Both the position numbers and the translations under genes were made by a program. The notes under the pieces are model-generated. The model did not search any database. It saw only the letters and a program-made list of their open reading frames with translations, and was not told the DNA's origin. Below are positions 8,359 to 17,022 of a stretch of DNA of 32,237 nucleotides, in pieces. Position 1 is the first letter of the stretch. The number at the start of each line of letters is the position of its first letter. Source of the DNA: Streptomyces silvae (lineage in GTDB: Bacteria > Actinomycetota > Actinomycetes > Streptomycetales > Streptomycetaceae); contig NZ_JAERUC010000074.1 of NCBI RefSeq assembly GCF_016745505.1, positions 1 to 32,237 on the forward strand, read 5' to 3'.

Positions 8359-9888
8359 GTGACCGACGCACACACCACCGGACCGTTCATCGCGGCCATC
8401 GACCAGGGCACCACGTCCAGCCGGTGCATCGTCTTCGACAAGGACGGCCGGATCGTCTCCGTCGACCAGAAGGAGCACGAGCAGATCTTCCCGAAGCCGG
8501 GCTGGGTCGAACACGACGCCAAGGAGATCTGGGAGAACGTCCAGGAGGTCGTCGCCGGGGCCGTCGTCAAGGCCGGCATCACCTCCGCCGACGTCAAGGC
8601 GATCGGCATCACCAACCAGCGCGAGACCACGCTGCTCTGGGACCGGCACACCGGTGAGCCGGTCTACAACGCCCTCGTCTGGCAGGACACCCGCACGGAC
8701 GCGCTCTGCAAGGAGCTCGGCCGCAACGTGGGCCAGGACCGCTTCCGCCGCGAGACCGGGCTGCCGCTCGCGTCGTACTTCGCCGGACCCAAGGTCCGCT
8801 GGCTGCTCGACAACGTCGAGGGGCTGCGTGAGCGCGCCGAGCGCGGCGACATCCTCTTCGGGACGATGGACTCCTGGGTCATCTGGAACCTCACCGGCGG
8901 CACCGAAGGCGGCGTCCACGTCACCGACGTGACCAACGCCTCGCGCACCCTGCTGATGAACCTGCACACGATGCAGTGGGACGACAAGATCCTCCAGTCG
9001 ATCGACATCCCGTCGGCCCTGCTGCCGGAGATCCGCTCCTCCGCCGAGGTGTACGGAACGGCGAAGGGCGGCGTCCTGGACGGCGTCCCGGTGGCCTCCG
9101 CGCTCGGCGACCAGCAGGCCGCGCTGTTCGGCCAGACGTGTTTCGCCCAGGGCGAGGCCAAGTCCACGTACGGCACCGGCACCTTCATGCTGATGAACAC
9201 CGGCCACACCCCGGTGAACTCGTACAACGGGCTGCTGACCACCGTCGGGTACCGGATCGGGGACCAGAAGGCGGTGTACGCCCTGGAGGGCTCCATCGCC
9301 GTCACCGGCTCGCTCGTCCAGTGGATGCGCGACCAGATGGGCCTGATCAAGTCCGCCGCCGAGATCGAGACGCTGGCGTCCTCCGTCGAGGACAACGGCG
9401 GCGCGTACTTCGTGCCCGCGTTCTCCGGGCTGTTCGCCCCGTACTGGCGCCCCGACGCCCGCGGTGTCATCGCGGGCCTCACCCGCTACGTCACCAAGGC
9501 GCACATCGCCCGGGCCGTGCTCGAGGCCACCGCCTGGCAGACCCGCGAGATCAGCGACGCCATGACCAAGGACTCCGGCGTCGAGCTGACCGCGCTCAAG
9601 GTCGACGGCGGCATGACCTCCAACAACCTGCTGATGCAGACGCTCTCCGACTTCCTGGACGCACCCGTGGTGCGCCCGATGGTCGCCGAGACCACCTGCC
9701 TCGGCGCGGCCTACGCCGCCGGCCTCGCCGTCGGCTTCTGGCCGGACACCGACGCACTGCGCGCCAACTGGCGCCGTGCCGCCGAGTGGACCCCCCGCAT
9801 GGACGCGGCCACCCGTGACCGCGAGTACAAGAGCTGGCTCAAGGCCGTCGAACGGACCATGGGCTGGATCGAGGACGAAGAGAGCTGA
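8359..9888 (+). CDS. glpK: Glycerol kinase
   Basis: A 509-residue FGGY-family kinase that phosphorylates glycerol to sn-glycerol 3-phosphate with ATP, the expected size for GlpK. The N-terminal phosphate loop is [13 protein letters not shown] (residues 15-27). Glycerol-contact regions are recognisable ([14 protein letters not shown], and the QDTRTD that follows), as is the second-domain block [10 protein letters not shown]. The C-terminal FGGY signature lies in '[16 protein letters not shown]'. The GTG at 8359 has GGGAG six bases upstream. It is the second gene of the glycerol operon (gylA in S. coelicolor), placed between the facilitator and the dehydrogenase with short spacers, so co-transcription under GylR is very likely. 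Confidence 0.97.
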   Translation: MTDAHTTGPFIAAIDQGTTSSRCIVFDKDGRIVSVDQKEHEQIFPKPGWVEHDAKEIWENVQEVVAGAVVKAGITSADVKAIGITNQRETTLLWDRHTGEPVYNALVWQDTRTDALCKELGRNVGQDRFRRETGLPLASYFAGPKVRWLLDNVEGLRERAERGDILFGTMDSWVIWNLTGGTEGGVHVTDVTNASRTLLMNLHTMQWDDKILQSIDIPSALLPEIRSSAEVYGTAKGGVLDGVPVASALGDQQAALFGQTCFAQGEAKSTYGTGTFMLMNTGHTPVNSYNGLLTTVGYRIGDQKAVYALEGSIAVTGSLVQWMRDQMGLIKSAAEIETLASSVEDNGGAYFVPAFSGLFAPYWRPDARGVIAGLTRYVTKAHIARAVLEATAWQTREISDAMTKDSGVELTALKVDGGMTSNNLLMQTLSDFLDAPVVRPMVAETTCLGAAYAAGLAVGFWPDTDALRANWRRAAEWTPRMDAATRDREYKSWLKAVERTMGWIEDEES

Positions 9889-9900
9889 GGAGCAATCGAC

Positions 9901-11511
9901 ATGACCACCCTGCAGAGCGTCCCCGCCCTCGGGACGCATCCGGCCTCCGGCTCCCTCCCGAGCCGCGCCGAGACCCGGGAGCAGCTTTCCAAGGCGACGT
10001 ACGACCTCCTGGTGATCGGCGGCGGCATCCTGGGCATCTCCACCGCCTGGCATGCCGCGCAGTCCGGACTGCGGGTGGCCCTGGTGGACGCCGGCGACTT
10101 CGCCGGCGCCACCTCCTCGGCCTCCTCCAAGCTGCTCCACGGCGGTCTGCGCTACCTCCAGACCGGCGCGGTGAAGCTGGTCGCCGAGAACCACTTCGAG
10201 CGGCGCGCGGTCTCCCGCCAGGTCGCCCCGCACCTGGCGAACCCGCTCACCTTCTACCTGCCCGTCTACAAGGGCGGCCCGCACGGCGCGGCCAAGCTCG
10301 GCGCGGGCGTGTTCGCCTACTCGGCGCTGTCCGCGTTCGGTGACGGCGTCGGGCATGTGATCAGCCCGGCCCGGGCGCAGCGCGACGTGCCCGAGCTGCG
10401 TACGGACAACCTGAAGGCCGTCGCGGTCTACGGCGACGACCAGATGAACGACGCCCGGATGGCGCTGATGACGGTCCGCGCGGCCGTCGACGCCGGTGCC
10501 GTGGTCCTCAACCACGCCGCGGTGACCGGGCTGCGGTTCACCAAGGGCCGGGTCACGGGGGCCGAGCTGGAGGACCGCCAGGACGGCACGGAGTTCGGCG
10601 TGAACGCCCGCCTGGTGCTGAACGCGACCGGCCCGTGGGTCGACCACCTGCGGAAGCTGGAGGACCCGGCCTCCGCGCCCTCCATACGCCTGTCGAAGGG
10701 CGCCCACCTGGTCCTCAAGCGGACCCGCCCGTGGAAGGCCGCGCTGGCGACCCCGATCGACAAGTACCGGATCACGTTCGCCCTGCCCTGGGAGGACATG
10801 CTGCTCCTCGGTACGACCGACGAGGAGTACGAGGGCGACCCGGCCGATGTCGCGGTCACCGAGCAGGACACCGCCCAGATCCTCGACGAGGCGGCGTTCT
10901 CCGTACGGGACCAGCAGCTCTCCCGTGATCTGATCACCTACTCCTTCGCGGGGCTGCGGGTGCTGCCCGGCGGTCCTGGCGACACCTCCAAGGCCAAGCG
11001 CGAGACGGTCGTGACGGAGGGCCGCGGCGGGATGCTGTCGGTCGCCGGCGGCAAGTGGACGACGTTCCGCCACATCGGCCGTACGGTGATGAACAAGCTG
11101 GCCGAGCTGCCCGGCCACCCCCTCGGCGAGGACATGGAGCCGATGGCGCGGCTGCCGAAGAAGGTGCCGCTGCCCGGTATCGCCAACCCGAACGCGGTCG
11201 CGCACCGGCTGCTGGTCGACGGCGGTACGCCGGGGCCGCGGATGTCCGCCGACACGGCCCGGCATCTCGCGACCCACTACGGCTCGCTCTCCTTCGACAT
11301 CGCGCGTCTGGCGAACGAGAACCCGGCGCTGGGTGAGCGCATCCACCCCGACGCCCCGGAGATCTGGGCGCAGGTCGCGTACGCGCGTGACCGGGAGTGG
11401 GCCGAGACGGCGGACGACGTGCTGCGCCGCCGGACGACCCTGACGATCCGGGGCCTGGCGACCGACGACATCCGGGCCGGGGTCGAGGACATGCTGGCCG
11501 ACGGGCGCTGA
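9901..11511 (+). CDS. glpD: Aerobic glycerol-3-phosphate dehydrogenase (FAD)
   Basis: A 536-residue membrane-associated flavoprotein that oxidises glycerol 3-phosphate to dihydroxyacetone phosphate and passes electrons to the quinone pool. The dinucleotide-binding motif GGGILGISTAWHAAQSG (about residues 40-56) is followed by the family block 'SSKLLHGGLRYL'. Later landmarks are NATGPWVD, 'LLLGTTDEEYEG' and the flavin-contact 'GGKWTTFRHIG'. The last ~130 residues are the helical C-terminal domain of GlpD. The start has GAGGAG overlapping the glpK stop, eight bases before the ATG, which indicates translational linkage. It is the last clear gene of the gyl operon (gylB in S. coelicolor). Confidence 0.96.
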   Translation: MTTLQSVPALGTHPASGSLPSRAETREQLSKATYDLLVIGGGILGISTAWHAAQSGLRVALVDAGDFAGATSSASSKLLHGGLRYLQTGAVKLVAENHFERRAVSRQVAPHLANPLTFYLPVYKGGPHGAAKLGAGVFAYSALSAFGDGVGHVISPARAQRDVPELRTDNLKAVAVYGDDQMNDARMALMTVRAAVDAGAVVLNHAAVTGLRFTKGRVTGAELEDRQDGTEFGVNARLVLNATGPWVDHLRKLEDPASAPSIRLSKGAHLVLKRTRPWKAALATPIDKYRITFALPWEDMLLLGTTDEEYEGDPADVAVTEQDTAQILDEAAFSVRDQQLSRDLITYSFAGLRVLPGGPGDTSKAKRETVVTEGRGGMLSVAGGKWTTFRHIGRTVMNKLAELPGHPLGEDMEPMARLPKKVPLPGIANPNAVAHRLLVDGGTPGPRMSADTARHLATHYGSLSFDIARLANENPALGERIHPDAPEIWAQVAYARDREWAETADDVLRRRTTLTIRGLATDDIRAGVEDMLADGR

Positions 11512-11521
11512 CGGCGTCGGC

Positions 11522-11611
11522 GCGCACGCGGCCGCAGGGGCGGTCTCCCGGTCGGGGAGGCCGCCCTTGCGGCGTGCGGGCGATCCTCCGGTCGGAGGCC
11601 GCCCCTGCGGC
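11522..11611 (+). terminator. Compound hairpin downstream of glpD
   Basis: GCCGCAGGGGCGG (11531-11543) can pair with the nearby copy at 11560-11573, with one wobble, closing a stem of about 19 pairs around GGTC. It can instead pair perfectly with a second copy at 11598-11611. The region following the first stem repeats its right half almost exactly. It most likely terminates the gyl operon. Confidence 0.65.
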
Positions 11612-11679
11612 GTGGGGGTCCTGGAGACGTGCCATGTGCCCGCCATACGGGTGCAATATGACGCGGGGACAGTGGAGGG

Positions 11680-12642
11680 ATGTCCGAACACCAGGGATTC
11701 CATCTGTCAGTGGCCCTGAACGGCGCCGGTTCGCATCCGGCCGCGCCCTCCAGGCCCTTCACGCCCGACGCGTACGCCCGGCTGGTGCGCGGCGCCGAGG
11801 CCGGACTGCTCGACTTCGTCACGGTGGAGGACGGCCCGGGGCGGCTCGACTCCGCGCTGCTGCTCGCCCTGGCGGCACACGTGACCGAGCGGATCGGGCT
11901 CGTCCCGCTGGGTCCGACGACGGGTGACCCCACCGCCTGGGCGACGCGGATCGCGACGCTCGACCATCTGAGTGCGGGGCGGGCGGGGGTGCGGCCCAGG
12001 GCCACGACGAGCAATCCCGAGCACGCGCAGCTGCTGACCGTCCTCGGCACTCCCGAGGGCGACCGGCGGGTGGCCGAACTCTTCGCGCGGGCGGGCGAGT
12101 TCCTGACCGAGGCGACCGCGGCGTGGGGCTCCGTGCCCTCGCCGCAGGGCAGGCCGCCGCTGGCTCTGCTCGCGCACGCCACGGTGCCGTACCGGCTGGC
12201 CGCCGCGCACGGCGACGTCGTCTTCGTGACCCCGCAGGACACCGCGGGGCTGGTCGCCGTACGCAAGGAGGTCGAGTCTCTGCGGGAGGAGGCGGGCCGG
12301 GCGCCCGGGGCCGTGCGGGTCTTCGCCGATGTGAACGTCGTACTGGGGGACAGCCAGGAGGCGGCCGGCGCGCGGCTGGCCGGTCTCGAGGAGGCCGCCG
12401 GTGAACCGTTCACCTCGGACGCCGCCGTCTTCGCCGGCACCCCCGAGGGTCTGGCCGACCTCCTTCAGGAGTGGTTCCTCGACGGCGGCGCGGACGGGTT
12501 CCGGCTGCGGCCGGCGGTGCTTCCCGACGACCTGGACGCGATCGTGGCCGGGCTGGTGCCCGTCCTCCAGCGGCGCGGGCTCTTCCGCACCGGGTACACG
12601 GCGCGGACCCTGCGCGGCCACCTCGGTCTCGCCGCCGTCTGA
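11680..12642 (+). CDS. LLM-class flavin-dependent oxidoreductase (NtaA/SnaA/DszA-like)
   Basis: A 320-residue protein of the bacterial luciferase superfamily. It shows the family opening (ALNGAG, the FVTVEDG strand, 'RIGLVPLGPTTGDPTAWATR', then 'TLDHLSAGRAG') and the C-terminal block 'LLQEWFLDGGADGFRL' followed by 'RGLFRTGYTARTLRGHLGL' that marks the xenobiotic or sulfur-compound monooxygenase subgroup. It is shorter than typical NtaA/DszA members (about 440 residues), with short loops in the middle. Enzymes of this type use reduced FMN and oxygen to oxidise sulfur compounds, chelators or similar molecules; the substrate is unknown. GGAGGG lies immediately before the ATG, closer than usual, so the start is less certain. 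A broken relative follows 68 bp downstream. Confidence 0.87.
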   Translation: MSEHQGFHLSVALNGAGSHPAAPSRPFTPDAYARLVRGAEAGLLDFVTVEDGPGRLDSALLLALAAHVTERIGLVPLGPTTGDPTAWATRIATLDHLSAGRAGVRPRATTSNPEHAQLLTVLGTPEGDRRVAELFARAGEFLTEATAAWGSVPSPQGRPPLALLAHATVPYRLAAAHGDVVFVTPQDTAGLVAVRKEVESLREEAGRAPGAVRVFADVNVVLGDSQEAAGARLAGLEEAAGEPFTSDAAVFAGTPEGLADLLQEWFLDGGADGFRLRPAVLPDDLDAIVAGLVPVLQRRGLFRTGYTARTLRGHLGLAAV

Positions 12643-12710
12643 CGCCGGCGCCGCAGCGAAGCACGCAAGCAGCCGGACCCCTGGACCCCGGACATCGGAG
12701 GAAGGCCACC

Positions 12711-13170
12711 GTGAAGTTCTCCGTACTCTCCCTCGTCGGTCATGCCCCTCATCCTCTGACGGGTGAACTCCCCTCCGCAGCCGACCGGTTCACCGAGGTG
12801 CTCGAAACGGGGGCGGCGGCGGAGCGGCTCGGCTTCGACGCGTACGCCATCGGGGAACGGCATGCCGGGCCGTTCCTCTCGTCCAGCCCGGGCGTGGTCC
12901 TGGGCGCGCTGGCCGCGAGGACCTCCACCATCCGGCTGCTGACCGGGGTCACCGTCGTCGCGATCCTCGATCCGGTGCGGGTGGCGGAGGAGTTCGCGAC
13001 GCTGGACCAGATCGCCCGGGGCCGGCTGGAGCTCGTCGTGGGCAAGGGCGCGGAGGCCGGCCACTTCAGCCTGTTCGGGCTGGACGAGGAGCGGCAGTGG
13101 GACCTGCAGAAGGAGAAGTACGAGCTGCTGCGGCGGCTGTGGAGCGAGGAGGGGGTCGACTGGGAGGGCG
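12711..13170 (+). pseudogene. Truncated luciferase-like (LLM) oxidoreductase, 3' half deleted
   Basis: A well-formed start (GTG at 12711 with GGAGGAAGG just upstream) opens about 153 residues of clear LLM-family sequence: 'DRFTEVLETGAAAERLG', the 'YAIGERHAGPF' strand, and 'RLLTGVTVVAILDPVRVAEE' followed by 'TLDQIARGRLELVVGKG'. The family homology stops near 'EEGVDWEG' at about 13168, where intact relatives continue for roughly 180 more residues. Beyond that point the frame stays open to 13991 only because it runs out of frame through a LysR gene, giving Arg/Pro/Gly-rich sequence. I read this as the remnant of a deletion. A protein made from it would keep half of the barrel and is unlikely to be active. 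Confidence 0.85.
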
Positions 13171-13866
13171 ATCATCGGTGTGATCGACGCGGTCGACCGG
13201 CTGCGGCGGGCGGCCGACCACCAGCACCAGATCAGCCGGATGATCCGGCTCGGGACGGTCAACGCGGCGACGGTCCCGCTGCTGGTCCCGGCGGTACGCG
13301 AGTTCCGTGCGGCCCACCCCATGACCCAGGTGGAGGTGGTCGGGGCGCAGCAGGGCGAGATCCACCGCTCGCTCCTGGAGGGCAGCTTCGACCTCGGGCT
13401 CGTCAACTACCTCCAGGGCGACGACCTGCCGCCCGACTTCCAGACGACGGAGCTGCTGCGCGGCCGGGCCGTGGTCTGCATGCGCCCCGACAGTCCTCTG
13501 GCGGCCCGCGAGACGGTCCGGGTGAGCGATCTCCTCGCGGAGCCGCTGATCGTGATGCGCTCGGGCTATGTCATGCACCGGTTCATGCACCGGCTGCTCG
13601 CGGGGCGCACCCCCGCCTTCTCGTACTCCACGGACGGTGCGGAGATGGGCAAGCTGATGGTGGCGGAGGGGCTGGGCGCGACCGTGCTACCCGACTTCAG
13701 CGTCGTCGGCGACCCCCTGGAGCGGAGCGGCACGCTCGTGTGGCGGCCGCTCGACGAGGCCGGCGCCGCCGTGCTGCTGGTGCTCCAGCGCCGCAGATCG
13801 GGTTCGGTCCCGCGCGCGGCACGCGATCTGCACCGGCTGCTCGTGGAGCGTGCGCGGAGCCTGTGA
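13171..13866 (+). pseudogene. LysR-type regulator remnant: effector-binding domain without its HTH
   Basis: From about 13171 the +1 frame (relative to the LLM remnant) reads as the end of a LysR linker helix (IDAVDRLRRAADH) and then a full LysR substrate-binding domain: 'IRLGTVNAATVPLLVPAVRE', 'AHPMTQVEVV', the 'SFDLGLVNY' block, 'LIVMRSGYVMHRF' and 'MVAEGLGATVLPDFSV'. The usual N-terminal winged helix of about 60 residues plus the start of the linker is missing, so the protein could not bind DNA by itself. A GTG at 13180 could start a 228-residue fragment, with GGGAGGG about 11 bases upstream, so expression as a stand-alone domain is possible but unproven. Its left edge coincides with the truncation of the LLM gene. 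Confidence 0.85.
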
Positions 13867-13913
13867 CCGGGCAGGGGACGGCGGGCACAACCGGGGGCCG
13901 CATAATGAGGTCT

Positions 13914-13926
13914 ATACATCGGATGT
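13914..13926. promoter_or_regulatory. Operator-like palindrome upstream of the GntR gene
   Basis: ACATCGGATGT (13916-13926) is a perfect palindrome around a central G, 23 bp before the GntR start codon. Near-identical copies lie upstream of the L-fuconate dehydratase gene (16802-16831), and the flanking AT is shared as well. I infer that the GntR protein binds it and controls its own gene. Confidence 0.65.
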
Positions 13927-13948
13927 CTTGTGCGCGAGGAGGCCCCAC

Positions 13949-14620
13949 ATGGCCGTCACCGACGAAGCGATCGAGAAAATCAAGGGAATGATCGTCTCAG
14001 GTGCCCTGGCCCCGGGTGACCGGCTCCCCAAGGAGAGCGAACTCGCGGCGGAGCTGGGTCTGTCGCGCAACTCGCTGCGTGAGGCGGTGCGCGCGCTGTC
14101 GCTGATCCGGATCCTCGACGTCCGCCAGGGTGACGGCACCTATGTCACCAGTCTGGACCCGCAGCTGCTCCTGGAGGCGCTCAGCTTCGTGGTGGACTTC
14201 CACCGCGACGACACGGTGCTGGAGTTCTTCGCGGTCCGCCGGATCCTGGAGCCGGCGGCCACGGCGATGGCGGCGCTGCGCATCGAGGAGGAGGAACTGG
14301 ACGCGCTCGGTGCCCAGTTGGACGCGCTGGGGCCCGAGCCCTCGGTGGAGGCGCTGGTCGCAGGTGATCTGGAGTTCCACCGCCGTATCGTCCGGTCCTC
14401 GGGCAACACGGTGCTCTGCTCCCTGCTGGACGGGCTGTCCGGCCCGACCACCCGCGCCCGGGTGTGGCGCGGGCTGACCCAGGAGGACGCGGTCAGCCGC
14501 ACCCTGCACGAGCACCGGGCGATCCTGGCCGCGCTGCGGGACCGGGACGCCGAGGCGGCCCGGTCCTGGGCGACGGTGCACATCGCGAGTGTGGAGCACT
14601 GGCTGCGCTCGACCCTGTGA
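13949..14620 (+). CDS. GntR-family transcriptional regulator, FadR/FCD subfamily
   Basis: A 223-residue regulator. Residues 1-68 are the GntR winged helix: IKGMIVSGALAPGDRLP, ESELAAELGLSRNSLREA and the wing 'VRQGDGTYV'. Residues about 85-215 form the all-helical FCD effector domain; its metal/ligand residues appear as Asp and His in GDLEFHRRIV, His in HEHRAIL and His in VHIASV. FCD regulators commonly sense sugar acids. The ATG at 13949 has GAGGAGG six bases upstream. The gene converges with the SDR/L-fuconate dehydratase pair, with 12 bp between stop codons, and its palindromic upstream site recurs at the dehydratase promoter. I infer that it is the local regulator of L-fuconate catabolism, probably a repressor released by a pathway acid. 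Confidence 0.92.
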   Translation: MAVTDEAIEKIKGMIVSGALAPGDRLPKESELAAELGLSRNSLREAVRALSLIRILDVRQGDGTYVTSLDPQLLLEALSFVVDFHRDDTVLEFFAVRRILEPAATAMAALRIEEEELDALGAQLDALGPEPSVEALVAGDLEFHRRIVRSSGNTVLCSLLDGLSGPTTRARVWRGLTQEDAVSRTLHEHRAILAALRDRDAEAARSWATVHIASVEHWLRSTL

Positions 14621-14632
14621 GGGCGCGGCGGT

Positions 14633-15421
14633 TCACCCCTGCGGAGGGGCGGCGGGACGCAGCCGCAGGCCCTGCATCCCCCCGTCCACGGCGAGCGCGG
14701 TGCCGGTGACGGACGCGGCCGCCGGACTCGCCAGGTGGACGACGGCGGCGGCCACCTCCTCTGCGGAGACCAGCCGCCCCAGCGGCTGGCGGGCCTCGAG
14801 CGCGGCGCGCTCCGCGGCCGGGTCGTCGGCCTGGGCGAGCAGCCGGCCGATCCAGGGGGTGTCCGCGGTGCCGGGGTTGACGCAGTTGACCCTGATCCCC
14901 TCGCGGACGTGGTCGGCGGCCATCGCGAGGGTGAGGGAGAGCACAGCACCCTTGCTCGCGCTGTAGAGCGCCCGCTGCGGCAGACCGGCGGTCGCGGCGA
15001 TGGAGCAGGTCTGGGTGATGGACACGGCACCGGGACGTCCGGCGGCGGCGCGGCGCAGATGGGGCAGCGCGTGGCGGGCGGTGCGGACCATGCCGAGCAC
15101 GTTGATGTCCAGTACGCGCGCCCACTCCGTATCGGGGTTGTCCTCCACGGTGCCGATCGAGCCGATCCCCGCGTTGGACACCACGGTGTGCAGGCCGCCC
15201 AGCTCCGCCGCGGCCCGCTCGACGGCGTTCCGTACGGCGTCGTCGTCCGTGACGTCGGCCCGCAGGGCGAGGGCCCCCTCGGGAGCGCCCCCGGGGTCGA
15301 GGTCGAGTACGGCGACGCGCGCCCCCCGGGCGAGCAGCAGGGCCGCCACGGCGGCGCCGATGCCGGAGGCGCCTCCCGTCACCAGGGCGGACATTCCCTC
15401 GAAATCCTGTGTCACGGTCAT
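14633..15421 (-). CDS. SDR dehydrogenase, probable 2-keto-3-deoxy-L-fuconate dehydrogenase
   Basis: A 262-residue short-chain dehydrogenase/reductase with a Rossmann fold. The nucleotide motif is TGGASGIG (residues about 15-22), and the acidic residue after beta-2 (AVLDLD) points to NAD rather than NADP. NAG lies in '[11 protein letters not shown]', the catalytic serine in 'QTCSIAAT' and the Tyr/Lys pair in YSASK. The C-terminus is the usual '[11 protein letters not shown]' block. Its start overlaps the stop of the L-fuconate dehydratase gene by 4 bp (ATGA), so the two are translationally coupled. In the Xanthomonas-type L-fucose pathway the dehydratase product is oxidised by an SDR enzyme to 2,4-diketo-3-deoxy-L-fuconate; I infer that step here. 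L-fucose dehydrogenase is an alternative. Confidence 0.9.
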   Translation of the reverse strand: MTVTQDFEGMSALVTGGASGIGAAVAALLLARGARVAVLDLDPGGAPEGALALRADVTDDDAVRNAVERAAAELGGLHTVVSNAGIGSIGTVEDNPDTEWARVLDINVLGMVRTARHALPHLRRAAAGRPGAVSITQTCSIAATAGLPQRALYSASKGAVLSLTLAMAADHVREGIRVNCVNPGTADTPWIGRLLAQADDPAAERAALEARQPLGRLVSAEEVAAAVVHLASPAAASVTGTALAVDGGMQGLRLRPAAPPQG

Positions 15422-16782
15422 CGGCCGGTCTCCTCGGGTGTGCGCCGGGCCTGCCAGACGGGACCCTGCGGGTAGCGGTGCGCGGCGAGCGAGGCGGGAA
15501 GCATCCGCGCCGAGAAGCCCGGTGCGCGGGGGGCGACGTAGTGGCCGTTCTTGACGACGGCCGGGTCGGCGAAGTGTTCGTGGAGATGGTCGACGTACTC
15601 GATGACGCGGTCCTCCCGGCTGCCGGAGACCGCGACGTAGTCGAACATCGAGAGGTGCTGGACCAGTTCGCACAGTCCGACTCCCCCGGCGTGCGGGCAG
15701 ACCGGGACGCCGTACTTGGCGGCGAGGAGCAGGACCGCGAGGTTCTCGTTGACCCCGGCGACGCGTGCGGCGTCGATCTGGACGAAGTCGACCGCGCCCG
15801 CCTGGAGCAGCTGCTTGAACACGACCCGGTTGGCGACGTGTTCGCCGGTGGCGACCTTGACGGGCTGCCCGGCGCGCACGGCGGCGTGGCCGAGGACGTC
15901 GTCGGGGCTGGTCGGTTCCTCGATCCAGGACGGGTCGTACGGGGCGAGCGCGGTCATCCACTCCACCGCCCCGGCCACGTCCCAGCGCTGGTTGGCGTCG
16001 ACGGCGATCCGGATGCCGGGCCCGACGGCCCGGCGCGCGAGCGCGAGTCTGCGGATGTCGTCGTCCAGATCGGCGCCGACCTTCAGCTTGATCTGGGTGA
16101 AGCCGTCGGCGACGGCCTCCTTCGCCAAACGCACGAGCTTGTCGTCGTCGTACCCGAGCCAGCCGGGCGAGGTGGTGTACGCCGGATACCCCTCGGCCAG
16201 CAGCCGCCCGGTGCGCCCGGCCCGGCCCGGCTCGGCGGCGCGCAGGAGGGCGAGCGCCTCCTGCGGGGTGAGGGCGTCGGTGAGGTAGCGGAAGTCGACG
16301 AGGGAGACGAGCTCCTCCGGGGTCATCTCCGCGAGGAACCGCCAGACGGGCTTTCCCGCCAGCCGCGCCGCGAGGTCCCAGGCGGCGTTGAGGACGGCTC
16401 CGGCGGCCATGTGCGTCACGCCCTTCTCGGGGCCGAGCCAGCGCAGCTGGGAGTCGTGCGTGAGAGACCGGTACAGGGCGGCGAGGTCCGCGGCGGTACG
16501 CGGGGCGGGGCGGCCCACCACATAGGACCTGAGGCCCTCGATGGCGGCGGCCATGACATCGTTGCCGCGGCCGATGGTGAAGCAGAAGCCGTGCCCCTCC
16601 ACGCCGGGGCCGTGCCCCTCCGTACCGGCGTCGTGCTCCTCCCCACCGGCGCCGTCCGTCCGCAGGACGACGTAGGCGGCGGAGTAGTCGGGGTCGGGGT
16701 TCATGGCGTCCGAGCCGTCCAGCTGTTCCGAGGTGGGGAACCGGATGTCGTCGACCTCGAAGTCCGTGACGGTCAGACTCAT
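15418..16782 (-). CDS. fucD: L-fuconate dehydratase (enolase superfamily)
   Basis: A 454-residue mandelate-racemase/enolase-type enzyme converting L-fuconate to 2-keto-3-deoxy-L-fuconate. The opening '[20 protein letters not shown]' followed by 'FTIGRGNDV' is the signature of L-fuconate dehydratases, shared with human ENOSF1. The catalytic lysine is in IKLKVG, metal ligands are in VDANQRW, WIEEP and TGEHVANR, and the catalytic His appears in CPHAGG with the preceding DAARVAG. Residues near 45-65 carry an extra acidic Gly/His insertion encoded by a 21-bp tandem repeat (16594-16656). The ATG at 16782 is preferred (GGGGGC five bases upstream); an in-frame ATG at 16824 would overlap the operator. 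It leads a two-gene unit with the SDR gene. Confidence 0.92.
   Translation of the reverse strand: MSLTVTDFEVDDIRFPTSEQLDGSDAMNPDPDYSAAYVVLRTDGAGGEEHDAGTEGHGPGVEGHGFCFTIGRGNDVMAAAIEGLRSYVVGRPAPRTAADLAALYRSLTHDSQLRWLGPEKGVTHMAAGAVLNAAWDLAARLAGKPVWRFLAEMTPEELVSLVDFRYLTDALTPQEALALLRAAEPGRAGRTGRLLAEGYPAYTTSPGWLGYDDDKLVRLAKEAVADGFTQIKLKVGADLDDDIRRLALARRAVGPGIRIAVDANQRWDVAGAVEWMTALAPYDPSWIEEPTSPDDVLGHAAVRAGQPVKVATGEHVANRVVFKQLLQAGAVDFVQIDAARVAGVNENLAVLLLAAKYGVPVCPHAGGVGLCELVQHLSMFDYVAVSGSREDRVIEYVDHLHEHFADPAVVKNGHYVAPRAPGFSARMLPASLAAHRYPQGPVWQARRTPEETGR
16594..16656. repeat. Three imperfect 21-bp tandem repeats inside fucD
   Basis: Three consecutive units share the pattern gccgtgcccctccNNNccgg. The length of 21 bp keeps the frame, so each unit encodes seven residues of the type E-(G/E)-H-(G/D)-x-G-x on the minus strand. 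The insertion sits in a surface loop between the first strand and the conserved FTIGRGND segment. Confidence 0.7.
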
Positions 16783-16801
16783 GTGCGCCCCCAGGGGAAT
16801 A

Positions 16802-16831
16802 ACATCGGATCTCTGCATGGTCATCCGATGT
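16802..16831. promoter_or_regulatory. Paired operator-like sites upstream of fucD
   Basis: ACATCGGATCT (16802-16812) and TCATCCGATGT (16821-16831) each match the perfect palindrome ACATCGGATGT of the GntR promoter (or its reverse) at 10 of 11 positions, with centres 19 bp apart. Together they also make a larger inverted repeat. The pair lies 20-50 bp before the fucD start, where a repressor would block the promoter. Confidence 0.65.
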
Positions 16832-17022
16832 ATAACCTCCCGCAGGTCCCGCGGTCCAGGGTCCGGGCGAAGTCTGATCAGTTTCGGATCGGTTCCGGCC
16901 GGGACAGCTCGGATGAATCATGAGGTGGCACGCTTCAGCTCCGGGCGCAAACGGCTGCGGCGGAACAGGGCGGAAGCCGTAAGGTTGGTCCGTACACAAG
17001 GGAACTTCGGAAGGAGGCCTGG

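Noticed and set aside
8269..11703. Minus-strand open frame of 1144 codons opposite glpK and glpD
   Set aside because: It is a shadow of two well-supported genes; it has Arg/Gly/Val-rich composition and no family motifs.
12471..13991. Single 506-codon fusion gene across the LLM and LysR region
   Set aside because: Family homology switches frame at about 13170; the rest of this frame is an out-of-frame reading of the LysR domain.
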